From: Acanthaster planci | Lineage: Eukaryota; Echinodermata; Asteroidea; Valvatida; Acanthasteridae | Length of the DNA: 64,000 nucleotides | Assembly (NCBI RefSeq): GCF_001949145.1 | Contig: NW_019091612.1 | Span: 147,028-211,027, forward strand | Reading direction: 5' to 3' | In this document: positions 61,001 to 64,000 of the stretch, one piece after another | Numbering within the stretch: position 1 is the stretch's first letter | Layout of the letters: every line of letters starts with the position of its first letter | Notes under the pieces: model-generated | The model's database searches: none | What the model was told of the DNA's origin: nothing | What the model saw: only the letters and a program-made list of their open reading frames with translations | Program-made: the position numbers and the translations under genes

Positions 61001-62177
61001 ATCGTAAACTTTTCTTTCACAACTTGGAAATTTGGGGTGTGCTTGAAAATAAGGTGTTATTTTAAGAGGCACAGGGATACTTATATCCAGTTGAGGATCC
61101 TTAGTTTTAGGGGTGTCTTTGGAAGTTTGAAAGTACATCAGCTTTTGGGGGGTTCCTTTTAGCAGAAGGATTTTAATCTTTACAAATAACCTGACCTTTT
61201 CAAATTTCACTCCAGGAAAATCTCACTTTTCAGTGAGGCTTCTATTAACTTGTCTCTACTTTGTGTTTCGCAGAATTCAGTCCCCACCATCATCTGTTGG
61301 GAAAACGTCCGAACCTGACAGATGTGAAGCTGGTATAGTGGAGCAGACATGTAATGCTTATGGCCTGGATGTGGTATGTCTAGTCAACCACCAAATACTA
61401 CTTACAAACACCGCAAAACAGTGCAGCTTTTCTCTTGAGAAGTAATTCAACAGGAATGTCTGGAGGTTTTTAAAATGTCTCCTTTATTCACTGTGTGGTT
61501 ACAATTCTTGATATACAAAGGACACATTTCAAATTCATAGTTGGAATAGTTAAACCTTTATGTTATCAGCTTGTTTCTGGATTACCTATAACTTATTTCC
61601 ACAAAGTCTGTACAGTAAGTTTGAACAAAACTAGTATTTTGGATGATCTGTTGCTAATGTACCAGCATATCTATATTTGTGTATGTGAGGGATGAAAGAG
61701 CCTTAGATTCCAATACACAGGTATCAAGTCTAAAACTTTACACACCACAGCTGTTATTATCTCAGGCATTATTTCAGTTAGTAACCTTATCTTATTTATT
61801 ATTTTTAACAAGGGTACTCTGATTCAGTTCAATGATGAACTGCTTTCCAGTTGACCCCTAAAAAATAACAACTACATGGAATAGAAAGATAGACATAAAA
61901 GAAATTACATTACAGAAAAGTAAAAACATAAAGATGAAAAACAGTTTGTAAATAGAGTAGAAATACTTCTATGCATGCTTAAGACTAGAAGAACAAATTA
62001 CAATTCTACTATTTAAAATCAAACATTTTATTCCTAAATTTCTGCATTTCAGCCTTTTTTTTTCTTTCTGGTAACAGAACCACCCTCCGCCTATCCCAAA
62101 GAGTCGACCATACACCGTGTCTGGAGGAATCAAAGTGGACTTCCCACAGACACGAATCATGAAATGTAACTTCCCAG
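3961..62177 (+). CDS. dachs: Unconventional myosin, class XX (Dachs-like); 23 exons joined, 3' end outside the window
   Basis: Exons: 3961-4036, 27543-27704, 41320-41546, 41929-42095, 49054-49150, 51343-51420, 51739-51898, 52250-52353, 52601-52727, 53090-53208, 53355-53490, 54194-54330, 54861-55034, 55583-55683, 56081-56280, 56488-56551, 57017-57125, 57425-57524, 58228-58334, 58743-58837, 59973-60161, 61274-61373, 62078-62177. All borders are GT..AG and every phase matches, giving 976 codons with the frame still open. Seen: P-loop GESGSGKT (212-219), switch I SNSDSSR (262-268), switch II DMFGFE (522-527), the LEQLCMN relay segment, FVRCIR before the converter, and one weak IQ motif (869-879). 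There is no SH3-like N-terminal subdomain. Wording such as [25 protein letters not shown] and the tail PKSRPYT matches my recollection of fly Dachs. Dachs acts at the apical junction cortex downstream of Fat/Dachsous, controlling Warts (Hippo pathway) and planar polarity. Myosin identity is near certain; class XX is my best reading, with other divergent classes (III, XVI, XIX) less likely. Confidence 0.85.
5682..5700. promoter_or_regulatory. 19-bp perfect palindrome centred on an AP-1-type site
   Basis: Arms GAGTCGTGA and TCACGACTC surround a central G, with TGAGTCA (AP-1/bZIP consensus) at 5688-5694 across the centre. It is located 1.6 kb into intron 1. Such symmetry suits a dimeric bZIP factor, but a chance occurrence is possible. 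Confidence 0.25.
7801..8260 (+). mobile_element. Dispersed foldback element, copy A
   Basis: Copies B (50706-51128) and C (60561-60995, opposite strand) share the same layout. The left part is a long hairpin (outer arms 7804-7829 and 7944-7970, read as GGGAATAAA..GTACTTGGCTGG and its complement) with an inner pair around TTTAAGACCAGCTCAGGAGAA. The right part has shared words GACCAATCAGA, GATTAAACTGT and GTATCCAGGTGC, and ends with GGGCATTATCAAATGTTAATAC. No coding capacity, no poly-A tail and no RNA polymerase III boxes were seen, so it looks like a non-autonomous DNA element of a class I cannot name. Confidence 0.75.
10397..10458 (-). mobile_element. 70-bp inverted-end element, copy 1 (minus strand)
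   Basis: Read on the minus strand it carries TAGGGTGTACGTAAAATC, then ATATTGAAATTGGACAATT and TGGGACTGTTAAGG, closely matching the copies at 39126-39189 and 53875-53944. Its ends are eroded compared with the copy at 53875. It lies in intron 1. Confidence 0.6.
15515..15940. repeat. Minisatellite, 87-bp unit, about 5 copies
   Basis: The word GCAGAGTGGGAAC recurs at 15541, 15628, 15715, 15802 and 15891, spacings of 87, 87, 87 and 89 bases. Units share CCACTCCTCCTGAGGGTG, TTTGTTGCGTAAC and TTTGGCACATGG and differ at few positions, so amplification is recent. The first unit is more diverged. Because 87 is a multiple of three, a repetitive open frame of 123 codons runs on the minus strand; nothing else suggests it is translated. 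Confidence 0.93.
18972..19799. mobile_element. 828-bp segment bounded by 44-bp inverted repeats
   Basis: The left arm (18972-19015) and the complement of the right arm (19755-19799) share GAGCCTGAAAGT exactly at the outer end and GCTTCTGGAACCCTTG exactly at the inner end, separated by a diverged 16-17-base middle. Similarity stops at both edges. The interior is AT-rich with no recognisable transposase. It is likely a decayed non-autonomous DNA transposon. I did not see a clear target-site duplication. Confidence 0.45.
20270..20306. repeat. Perfect 18-bp-arm palindrome, 1-base spacer
   Basis: AATCAAGGACCCTCTACT (20270-20287) is followed after one G by its exact complement (20289-20306). Such near-contact perfect arms are typical of template-switch (snap-back) mutation. 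A cruciform or an assembly artefact is also possible. Confidence 0.9.
20820..21000 (+). mobile_element. Probable tRNA-derived SINE relic
   Basis: GGGGTTTGAATGCAG near 20833-20847 resembles a decayed B box. It is followed by TGTCCTTGAGCGTATCACTT and TTTCACCCAGGAGTATAAAT, wording I recall from the body of tRNA-derived SINEs in several marine invertebrates. The A-box half, the tail and target duplications are not clear, so the boundaries are approximate and the copy is old. Confidence 0.42.
24809..24836. repeat. ACATGT/GTACAT microsatellite-like run
   Basis: Three consecutive GTACAT steps are flanked by GCATGT and ATGCATG, making the whole run nearly self-complementary. It is one of the longest of dozens of TACATGTA-type words in the window. 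Confidence 0.7.
25596..25621. repeat. Perfect 12-bp-arm palindrome, 2-base spacer
   Basis: CATAGAGCAAGG, TT, then CCTTGCTCTATG. The same direct word AATTAAGC lies just outside both arms (about 25588-25595 and 25622-25629), so the structure is bracketed by an 8-bp direct repeat. This could be a target duplication around a tiny hairpin insertion or a template-switch product. Confidence 0.85.
26394..26434. repeat. TACATGTA-type cluster
   Basis: A dense run of ACATGTAC, GTATATGTAC and AGTACATGTA words, another local expansion of the genome-wide motif. Confidence 0.6.
27543..27704 (+). CDS. dachs: Exon 2: coiled-coil segment (residues 26-79)
   Basis: The acceptor follows a pyrimidine-rich tract (ctcccttttggtgagcag). 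The exon has 54 codons with phase 1 at both ends. Residues about 28-51 ([20 protein letters not shown] and following) have hydrophobic a/d spacing typical of a short coiled coil, then a Thr/Pro-rich linker. The donor is CAAG|gtgagc; the leftover G joins AT of exon 3 to give Asp80. Being phase 1-1 it could be skipped without breaking the frame. Confidence 0.72.
32899..33051. mobile_element. Possible MITE with imperfect inverted ends
   Basis: TTCATACT (32899-32906) is answered by AGTATGAA (33044-33051), and TGACATCA (32931-32938) by TGATGTCA (33005-33012), with GAAGCGAAT/AATTCGC-type words between. The paired order of complementary words suggests a decayed foldback MITE of 153 bp. There is no second copy in this window to confirm it. 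Confidence 0.4.
35225..35961. repeat. 13-bp tandem array interrupted by assembly gap
   Basis: Units TGCTCACAGACTG / GGCTCACAGACTG run up to 35277 and resume at 35921-35961, on both sides of 643 unknown bases. The gap therefore almost certainly lies inside a longer array that the assembler could not resolve; its true length is unknown. Confidence 0.9.
35278..35920. other. Assembly gap (643 N)
   Basis: Unknown bases between two stretches of the same 13-bp repeat. It says nothing about coding content; open frames drawn through it are meaningless. Confidence 0.99.
39126..39189 (+). mobile_element. 70-bp inverted-end element, copy 2
   Basis: Carries CCTAACCCCCTAGGGTGTAT, then TTCATATTGAAATTGG and GATTTGGGACTGTTACGGGG, aligning along its whole length with the copies at 10397-10458 (minus) and 53875-53944 (plus). 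Confidence 0.65.
40577..40985. repeat. Minisatellite, 51-bp unit, about 8 copies
   Basis: GGCTAGCAGCC starts units at 40579, 40630, 40681, 40732, 40783, 40834, 40892 and 40943: a 51-base period with a single 7-base insertion (AAATTAT) in one unit. Units are almost identical apart from CCACTGA/CCTCTGA and TTTATA/TTCATA variants. The variant pair occurs together in two non-adjacent units, which suggests duplication of a block. It sits about 330 bases upstream of exon 3. Confidence 0.95.
41320..41546 (+). CDS. dachs: Exon 3: Cys/Ser linker and start of the motor (residues 80-155)
   Basis: The acceptor is attattcag|AT, and it ends TGTCAT|gtgagt in phase 0. The first half encodes a Tyr/Ser-rich linker with Cys101, Cys105 and Cys107 close together ([11 protein letters not shown]). 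The second half ([20 protein letters not shown]) is the canonical opening of a myosin head, corresponding to the DDLxxLxxLxExxVLxNLxxRY region. There is no SH3-like subdomain before it. Confidence 0.9.
41929..42095 (+). CDS. dachs: Exon 4: motor, first strand and helix before the P-loop (residues 156-210)
   Basis: [17 protein letters not shown] matches the conserved YTxxGxxLVxxNPY block of myosin heads. [18 protein letters not shown] replaces the usual PHIFAIAxxAYxxM segment and ends ISQTVILG, leading into the P-loop. It ends in phase 2, splitting the first P-loop Gly codon. Confidence 0.93.
42096..49053 (+). other. Intron 4 (7.0 kb)
   Basis: It splits the P-loop codon, a position shared by many myosins. 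I see no exon or transposon copy I can name. There is a C/G-rich spot near 46237-46280 containing several CG dinucleotides, and scattered TACATGTA words. Minus-strand open frames near 46556-47119 lack any recognisable family. Confidence 0.55.
49054..49150 (+). CDS. dachs: Exon 5: P-loop (residues 211-243)
   Basis: Encodes [20 protein letters not shown]. The Walker A lysine (218) and threonine (219) are present. Ser216 stands where most myosins have Ala (GESGAGKT). It is followed by a Gly/Thr loop. The acceptor is ctccttgcag and the exon ends TTCAAG|gtagga in phase 0. Confidence 0.96.
49151..51342 (+). other. Intron 5 (2.2 kb) with element copy B
   Basis: Contains foldback element copy B at 50706-51128. 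The rest shows no coding potential; the in-frame extension after exon 5 and the open frame at 49407-49682 have no family resemblance. Confidence 0.6.
50706..51128 (+). mobile_element. Dispersed foldback element, copy B
   Basis: Same order of words as copy A: AAATAAATATGTGCTTGGCTG at the left, its complement CAGCCAAGCACATACTTA at about 50796-50815, then GGAACACCCC, GCGTGCACACAGACTCTTGA, CAATCAGAATCGATTAAACT, GTATCCAGGTGCAAGCACG and GGGCATTATCAAATGGTAAT. The inner hairpin is shorter than in copy A. Confidence 0.75.
51343..51420 (+). CDS. dachs: Exon 6: pre-switch I and switch I start (residues 244-269)
   Basis: [20 protein letters not shown] corresponds to the canonical ILEAFGNAKTxxNDNSSR block. 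The LGxAKT signature and the SSR of switch I are kept; the second Asn of NxNSSR is Asp265. 26 codons, phase 0 at both ends. Confidence 0.95.
51739..51898 (+). CDS. dachs: Exon 7: post-switch I, YHIFYQ block (residues 270-322)
   Basis: Opens [20 protein letters not shown] and continues to [20 protein letters not shown] and [12 protein letters not shown]. The canonical YLLEKSRVxxxxxxERNFHIFYQLLAG block is clear. In switch I the usual K after SSRFG is Tyr271, and GYFIEV wording is a feature I recall from Dachs. Ends in phase 1. Confidence 0.95.
52250..52353 (+). CDS. dachs: Exon 8: upper 50-kDa segment (residues 323-357)
   Basis: [19 protein letters not shown] corresponds to the LxxPxxYxYLNxS region of myosin heads; DRIRFESWR corresponds to the DxxxFxxxxxAM segment. 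The acceptor is ttttttgtatag and it ends TGGAGG|gtaaat. Confidence 0.93.
52601..52727 (+). CDS. dachs: Exon 9: LGN helix of the motor (residues 358-399)
   Basis: [20 protein letters not shown] then [13 protein letters not shown] matches the canonical ALxVLGFxxxExxxIxxxLAAVLHLGNIxF. Ends in phase 1. Confidence 0.95.
53090..53208 (+). CDS. dachs: Exon 10: motor, VAxLLGV segment (residues 400-439)
   Basis: [20 protein letters not shown] corresponds to the LLGVxxxxLxxALxxR region, which precedes the segment where most myosins read GExVxxPLxxxQA. The following intron is the shortest in the gene (146 bases). Confidence 0.93.
53355..53490 (+). CDS. dachs: Exon 11: RDxLAKxLY helix and Ser-rich loop start (residues 440-484)
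   Basis: [20 protein letters not shown] and VKRLNSLK match the canonical AxxARDALAKALYxRLFxWLVxRIN helix. It then runs into a Ser-rich stretch ([11 protein letters not shown]) absent from most heads. Ends in phase 1. Confidence 0.95.
53567..53836. repeat. 128-bp tandem duplication in intron 11
   Basis: Two copies, 53567-53694 and 53695-53836, share CTTCAAAC, TTCTTGACTC, TCAATCAGATCAT/TCAATCAGGTCAT, AATATGAGCTTAACTCA and TGTTGTCGGAGCTGTAGTTC, with about one difference in ten. This is a local duplication, older than the minisatellites. Confidence 0.85.
53875..53944 (+). mobile_element. 70-bp inverted-end element, copy 3 (best preserved)
   Basis: TTAACCCTAAC (53875-53885) is the exact complement of GTTAGGGTTAA (53934-53944). 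The core shares GGTGTATG, TCATATTGAAATTGG and GATTTGGGACTGTTA with copies at 39126 and 10397. The ends contain the metazoan telomere-type word TTAGGG, which may be coincidence. It is tiny for a MITE. Confidence 0.7.
54194..54330 (+). CDS. dachs: Exon 12: Ser-rich insert and switch II (residues 485-530)
   Basis: Begins with a Ser/Pro-rich stretch ([19 protein letters not shown]), then [17 protein letters not shown], the canonical FIGVLDIFGFE switch II. The switch II Asp, Gly and Glu are all present (D522, G525, E527). Together with exon 11 the insert is about 45-50 residues. Ends in phase 0. Confidence 0.96.
54861..55034 (+). CDS. dachs: Exon 13: relay helix (residues 531-588)
   Basis: [20 protein letters not shown] then NQCIF matches the canonical NSFEQLCINxxNExLQxxFN relay helix. 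DNTPCLELL matches DNxxCLDLI. 58 codons, phase 0 at both ends. Confidence 0.96.
55583..55683 (+). CDS. dachs: Exon 14: GILSLLE segment (residues 589-621)
   Basis: [20 protein letters not shown] corresponds to the canonical GILSLLDEECxFPxxTD of myosin heads; here the DEEC of the loop is EKQT. The acceptor is cttgctctag and it ends in phase 2. Confidence 0.94.
56081..56280 (+). CDS. dachs: Exon 15: HFAGDVTY lower 50-kDa segment (residues 622-688)
   Basis: [20 protein letters not shown] then [13 protein letters not shown] matches the canonical FxIxHYAGxVxYxxxGFLEKNxDxLxxDLxxL. [12 protein letters not shown] follows in the place of the usual SSNxFVxxLF. Ends in phase 1. Confidence 0.96.
56488..56551 (+). 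CDS. dachs: Exon 16: short loop-2 exon (residues 689-709)
   Basis: Encodes [20 protein letters not shown]. It occupies the position of actin-binding loop 2. It is short and Ser/Pro-rich with only two basic residues, unlike the Lys/Gly-rich loop of many fast motors. Linked by phase on both sides. Confidence 0.88.
57017..57125 (+). CDS. dachs: Exon 17: actin-binding helix, FVRCIR (residues 710-746)
   Basis: [20 protein letters not shown] then PHFVRCIR matches the canonical VSxQFKxSLxxLMxTLxxTxPHFVRCIKPN. The acceptor is ttttttctcag and the exon ends in phase 0. Confidence 0.96.
57425..57524 (+). CDS. dachs: Exon 18: SH1/SH2-region helix (residues 747-779)
   Basis: [20 protein letters not shown] then [14 protein letters not shown] corresponds to the canonical PNxxKxxxxFDxxLVxxQLRxxGxLETIRIxxxGYP. 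The reactive-thiol cysteines of conventional myosin are absent here, as in many unconventional classes. Ends in phase 1. Confidence 0.95.
58228..58334 (+). CDS. dachs: Exon 19: converter start (residues 780-815)
   Basis: [19 protein letters not shown] matches the canonical GYPxRxxFxxFxxRYxxL. It ends with a charged helix leading to EDCK. Phase 0 at the 3' end. Confidence 0.95.
58743..58837 (+). CDS. dachs: Exon 20: converter end (residues 816-846)
   Basis: [16 protein letters not shown] matches the end of the myosin converter, where most heads read xxxYxxGxTKVFLR. Gly837 and the VFLR close of the motor are kept. Ends in phase 2. Confidence 0.94.
58838..59972 (+). other. Intron 20 (1.1 kb) with a SINE
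   Basis: It holds a complete SINE at 59408-59686. The remainder shows no coding sense; open frames before exon 21 run in from the intron. Confidence 0.7.
59396..59698 (+). mobile_element. tRNA-derived SINE with 12-bp target-site duplication
   Basis: The body is 59408-59686 (279 bp). The A box TAGCATAGCGG (59417-59427) and B box GGTTCGAGTCC (59459-59469) are perfect matches to RNA polymerase III consensus. A body with TTTTCTCCTGGTACTCCGGT follows, wording I recall from a central domain shared by several invertebrate SINE families. The tail is an A-rich AAAACAAAACAACAAC run. ATGTCTGAAGGC flanks it exactly on both sides (59396-59407 and 59687-59698), so the insertion is young. It is in the same orientation as the host gene. 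Confidence 0.93.
59973..60161 (+). CDS. dachs: Exon 21: neck with degenerate IQ motif (residues 847-909)
   Basis: Encodes a helix ([20 protein letters not shown]) followed by [16 protein letters not shown]. IQxxxRxW matches the first half of an IQ calmodulin or light-chain site, but the last Arg of IQxxxRGxxxR is Met879. Thus there is probably one light chain at most, and a short lever. Ends in phase 2. Confidence 0.94.
60252..60406. mobile_element. 155-bp foldback element with 46-bp inverted arms
   Basis: The left arm 60252-60297 begins ATTCACAAAAGTTTGCCTCC; the complement of the right arm 60361-60406 begins ATTCACAATGGTGTGCCTCC. By eye 38 of 46 positions match. This is a typical MITE outline. 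The arm does not resemble the neighbouring copy C. Confidence 0.65.
60561..60995 (-). mobile_element. Dispersed foldback element, copy C (minus strand)
   Basis: On the minus strand it starts GGGAATAAATATGTGCTTGA, contains TCAGCTCAGGAGAATGGATG, TTGACCAATAGGGATCGATT and GTATGCAGGTGC, and ends GGGCATTATCAAATGTTAAT, in the order seen in copies A and B. The hairpin arms are at about 60972-60995 and 60874-60894. Confidence 0.75.
61274..61373 (+). CDS. dachs: Exon 22: tail segment (residues 910-943)
   Basis: Starts with a Ser/Pro linker ([11 protein letters not shown]), then [13 protein letters not shown], which I recall as a conserved short helix after the neck in Dachs proteins. The acceptor is tttcgcag; it is in phase with both neighbours and ends at GATGTG|gtatgt. 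Confidence 0.85.
61374..62077 (+). other. Intron 22 (704 bases)
   Basis: AT-rich with no coding or repeat feature that I can support. Confidence 0.6.
62078..62177 (+). CDS. dachs: Exon 23: proline motif of the tail (residues 944-976)
   Basis: [20 protein letters not shown] then [13 protein letters not shown]. The PPPhPKSRPYT motif and the PQTR segment match what I recall of the fly Dachs tail. Such a proline motif suits SH3 partners; fly Dachs works with the SH3 adaptor Vamana/Dlish. Ends CCAG|gttagt in phase 1, so at least one more exon lies beyond the window. Confidence 0.87.
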
Positions 62178-64000
62178 GTTAGTTGCTTTTATCTATGAAC
62201 TTTGACCCACTATGTATTAATGGACACTAAAAAATTAACAACCTTGTGATTTGCAGAGAGGTTTTTTTAGATATTCATTCCTCATTTGTCAATTTTTGTT
62301 TACGGCTTTGAACATAGCACAACCTTTTAAGGTGTCTACCTTATCACCCATATCTAATGCCTCATCATTTAGGATTTTGACAGAGGAGTTTATAGACAGA
62401 TGCTATACATGGCATAGTGATACCCCACCTGGCTATTGTTCGGGGGGGGGGCAAATTCATGGCTTATCAATAATCTTCCAAATGCTACCAAATTTGCAGC
62501 AGACACAATACAGCTAATTTGTATAATTAACCATTCCATGACATTATTAGAGTAACGCTCATTGTATGTATGAGTTCAGTAATAACAGTATGCTATGTTA
62601 CAAATATATCATCATCTACACTTGTTTTAAGTTAATTTGCTGGTTAATTCCTCAATCTACTATGACTTCCAGAGAACTACAGTTCATGGTTGGCAACCAC
62701 GAATCAGGCACGCATCCCTCTTTCACAAAAGCCAATTTCTCTTTTCTTTAATTCAAACTCCTTGTGCATTTCTTGTGCAACAAAAGCCTAACTCATCATT
62801 CCTTGAGCGTGGGACTTTGGAGCATTCCTTGGGCTAACTCCTTCCTTGAACAATTAAATGAGATAAGTTGTGAAATCATCGACTGAATAGAGTCGTGACT
62901 TGGGGTCCCACTGGTAGGCTAGGAAAGCCACACACTGAGTAAGATTTGAACCAAGGCTCCATAGTAAACCCATTTCAGGACATTGACTTATGTTCCACTT
63001 GCTCAAAACATAAATGATGTCACTGTCTCTGCTGTAATAGCCAATGAAATCATTCTTTTTTATCTAGAACTGGCTTACAGGCTGTGTGTTTTTCATACCA
63101 TGTTCCACTCAGAAAAAGACAGGTTGAACAAATACTTTATTTGTAATCACATTTAAGGTATTACAATTCGTTATTCAAATTCATAGTTTGTTAATTTTTG
63201 TGAAAGAAATTGCATTTGGGAATAACCTGAAATGTGCTAGTCTCATGCTCATTGTTAGAGATTTAGCACCACTGGACTGGTACCAGACATGTTTCTCACT
63301 GCATTATCTTGTGTATAACGGAGACCTAGGATCCAGATGACAGATTTGTGTCCTCAAGTCAGTAAGGCCATTTGTCATTTCTACCTCTACTAACAAGATT
63401 TCTCGGGCTATAATTACTGAGTTCAGCAGATCACATTGACCACATTTTGTGTCATTTTTAGCCATAAAACAATATTGTATAAAAAAGACAAGATACATTG
63501 GCAAATTTTAAAAACACAACAAATTCTGACACGTAAGGGTCATTTGGACAATATGCCTACGATATTTTTTATATTAACTTTATAGTTTGACATGCTCCAA
63601 GGTTCTGCTACAGAAGTGAATGCAACAGAGCTTGTCATACCATGGTAATAGATTACCATTTCTGATTAGTCAAGAATCGATCAGATGATATGTCAGAAAC
63701 ATGCATGAACAAGATCACAAGAACATGAGCGTTATTTGCTATGGTACGAGTGATATACATGTACCCTACTGGGTACATTAGCTTGACCTTTGCTACAATT
63801 GAAAGTGTCATTTCCACTGTATTGTATTGGTCAGTGTTGTAATAGAGACCATTACAAGACCAGTCACAAGACCAGACACAAGACCAGACACAAGACCAGA
63901 CTCAAGACCAGTCACATGACCAGACACAAGACCAGACACAAGACCAGACACAAGACCAGACACAAGACCAGACACAAGACCAGACACAGACCAGATACAA
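62178..64000 (+). other. Intron 23, incomplete
   Basis: I could not find the next phase-1 exon before the window ends. Open frames here are short and without family resemblance. A G run (62442-62451) and the terminal 12-bp array are the only notable features. Confidence 0.5.
63853..64000. repeat. 12-bp tandem array running off the window end
   Basis: Units ACACAAGACCAG with variants (GTCACAAGACCAG, ACTCAAGACCAG, CACATGACCAG) repeat about 12 times from about 63853 to the last base, with some units one or two bases shorter. It is possibly much longer outside the window. Confidence 0.92.

Larger units (their letters stand above)
60162..61273 (+). other. Intron 21 (1.1 kb) with two repeat elements
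   Basis: Holds a 155-bp foldback (60252-60406) and foldback element copy C (60561-60995). Nothing else is supported. Confidence 0.65.

Noticed and set aside
62178-64000. Terminal exon and polyadenylation site of the myosin
   Set aside because: No phase-1 exon with sensible continuation was found; the frame at 62177 is open, so the gene continues outside the window.
1-64000. A novel multi-gene or defence-like system
   Set aside because: All supported coding sequence belongs to a single myosin gene; the rest is intron, upstream DNA and repeats.

Overview
This window is non-vertebrate animal nuclear DNA, most likely from a marine invertebrate. It is AT-rich, with long introns carrying GT..AG borders, a tRNA-derived SINE with a clean target-site duplication, several minisatellites, and a great excess of the palindromic word TACATGTA, a habit I associate with echinoderm, hemichordate, amphioxus and mollusc genomes. 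I cannot fix the species; an echinoderm or other non-vertebrate deuterostome is my guess. There are no prokaryotic features.

One gene explains all the coding sequence I can support. It lies on the + strand and runs from a start codon at 3961 to at least 62177, where the reading frame continues past the window. I could join 23 exons with matching splice phases into 976 codons. The product is an unconventional myosin: an N-terminal extension with a short predicted coiled coil and a Cys cluster (residues about 1-115), a complete motor domain (about 116-846) with P-loop, switch I and switch II, one degenerate IQ motif (about 869-879), and the start of a proline-containing tail. Motor details and the tail motif fit class XX myosin, the Dachs family of the Fat/Dachsous/Hippo growth and planar polarity pathway, better than any other class I can recall.

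Layout: 1-3250 is upstream DNA holding a tight cluster of four TAATCCC-type (Otx/Bicoid K50 homeodomain) sites at 2952-3037. 3258-3392 has a CACGTG E-box and a TATA-like box that could be the core promoter. Exon 1 (3961-4036) is followed by a 23.5-kb intron, exon 2 (27543-27704), and a 13.6-kb intron containing a 643-base assembly gap. Exons 3-4 lie at 41320-42095, then there is a 7-kb intron. Exons 5-23 are compact (49054-62177), with introns mostly of 150-1100 bases. The final 1.8 kb is intron and ends inside a 12-bp tandem array.

Introns carry the repeat content: three copies of one unclassified foldback element of about 430-460 bp, a 279-bp SINE with a 12-bp target duplication, an older SINE-like relic, a 70-bp element with telomere-like inverted ends in three places, minisatellites of 87, 51, 13 and 12 bp, a 128-bp tandem duplication, and several short palindromes or inverted-repeat elements. 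I found no second gene, no convincing RNA gene and no novel multi-gene system. The most interesting items are the Dachs-type myosin itself, its apparently intact nucleotide-binding residues, and the upstream homeodomain-site cluster.
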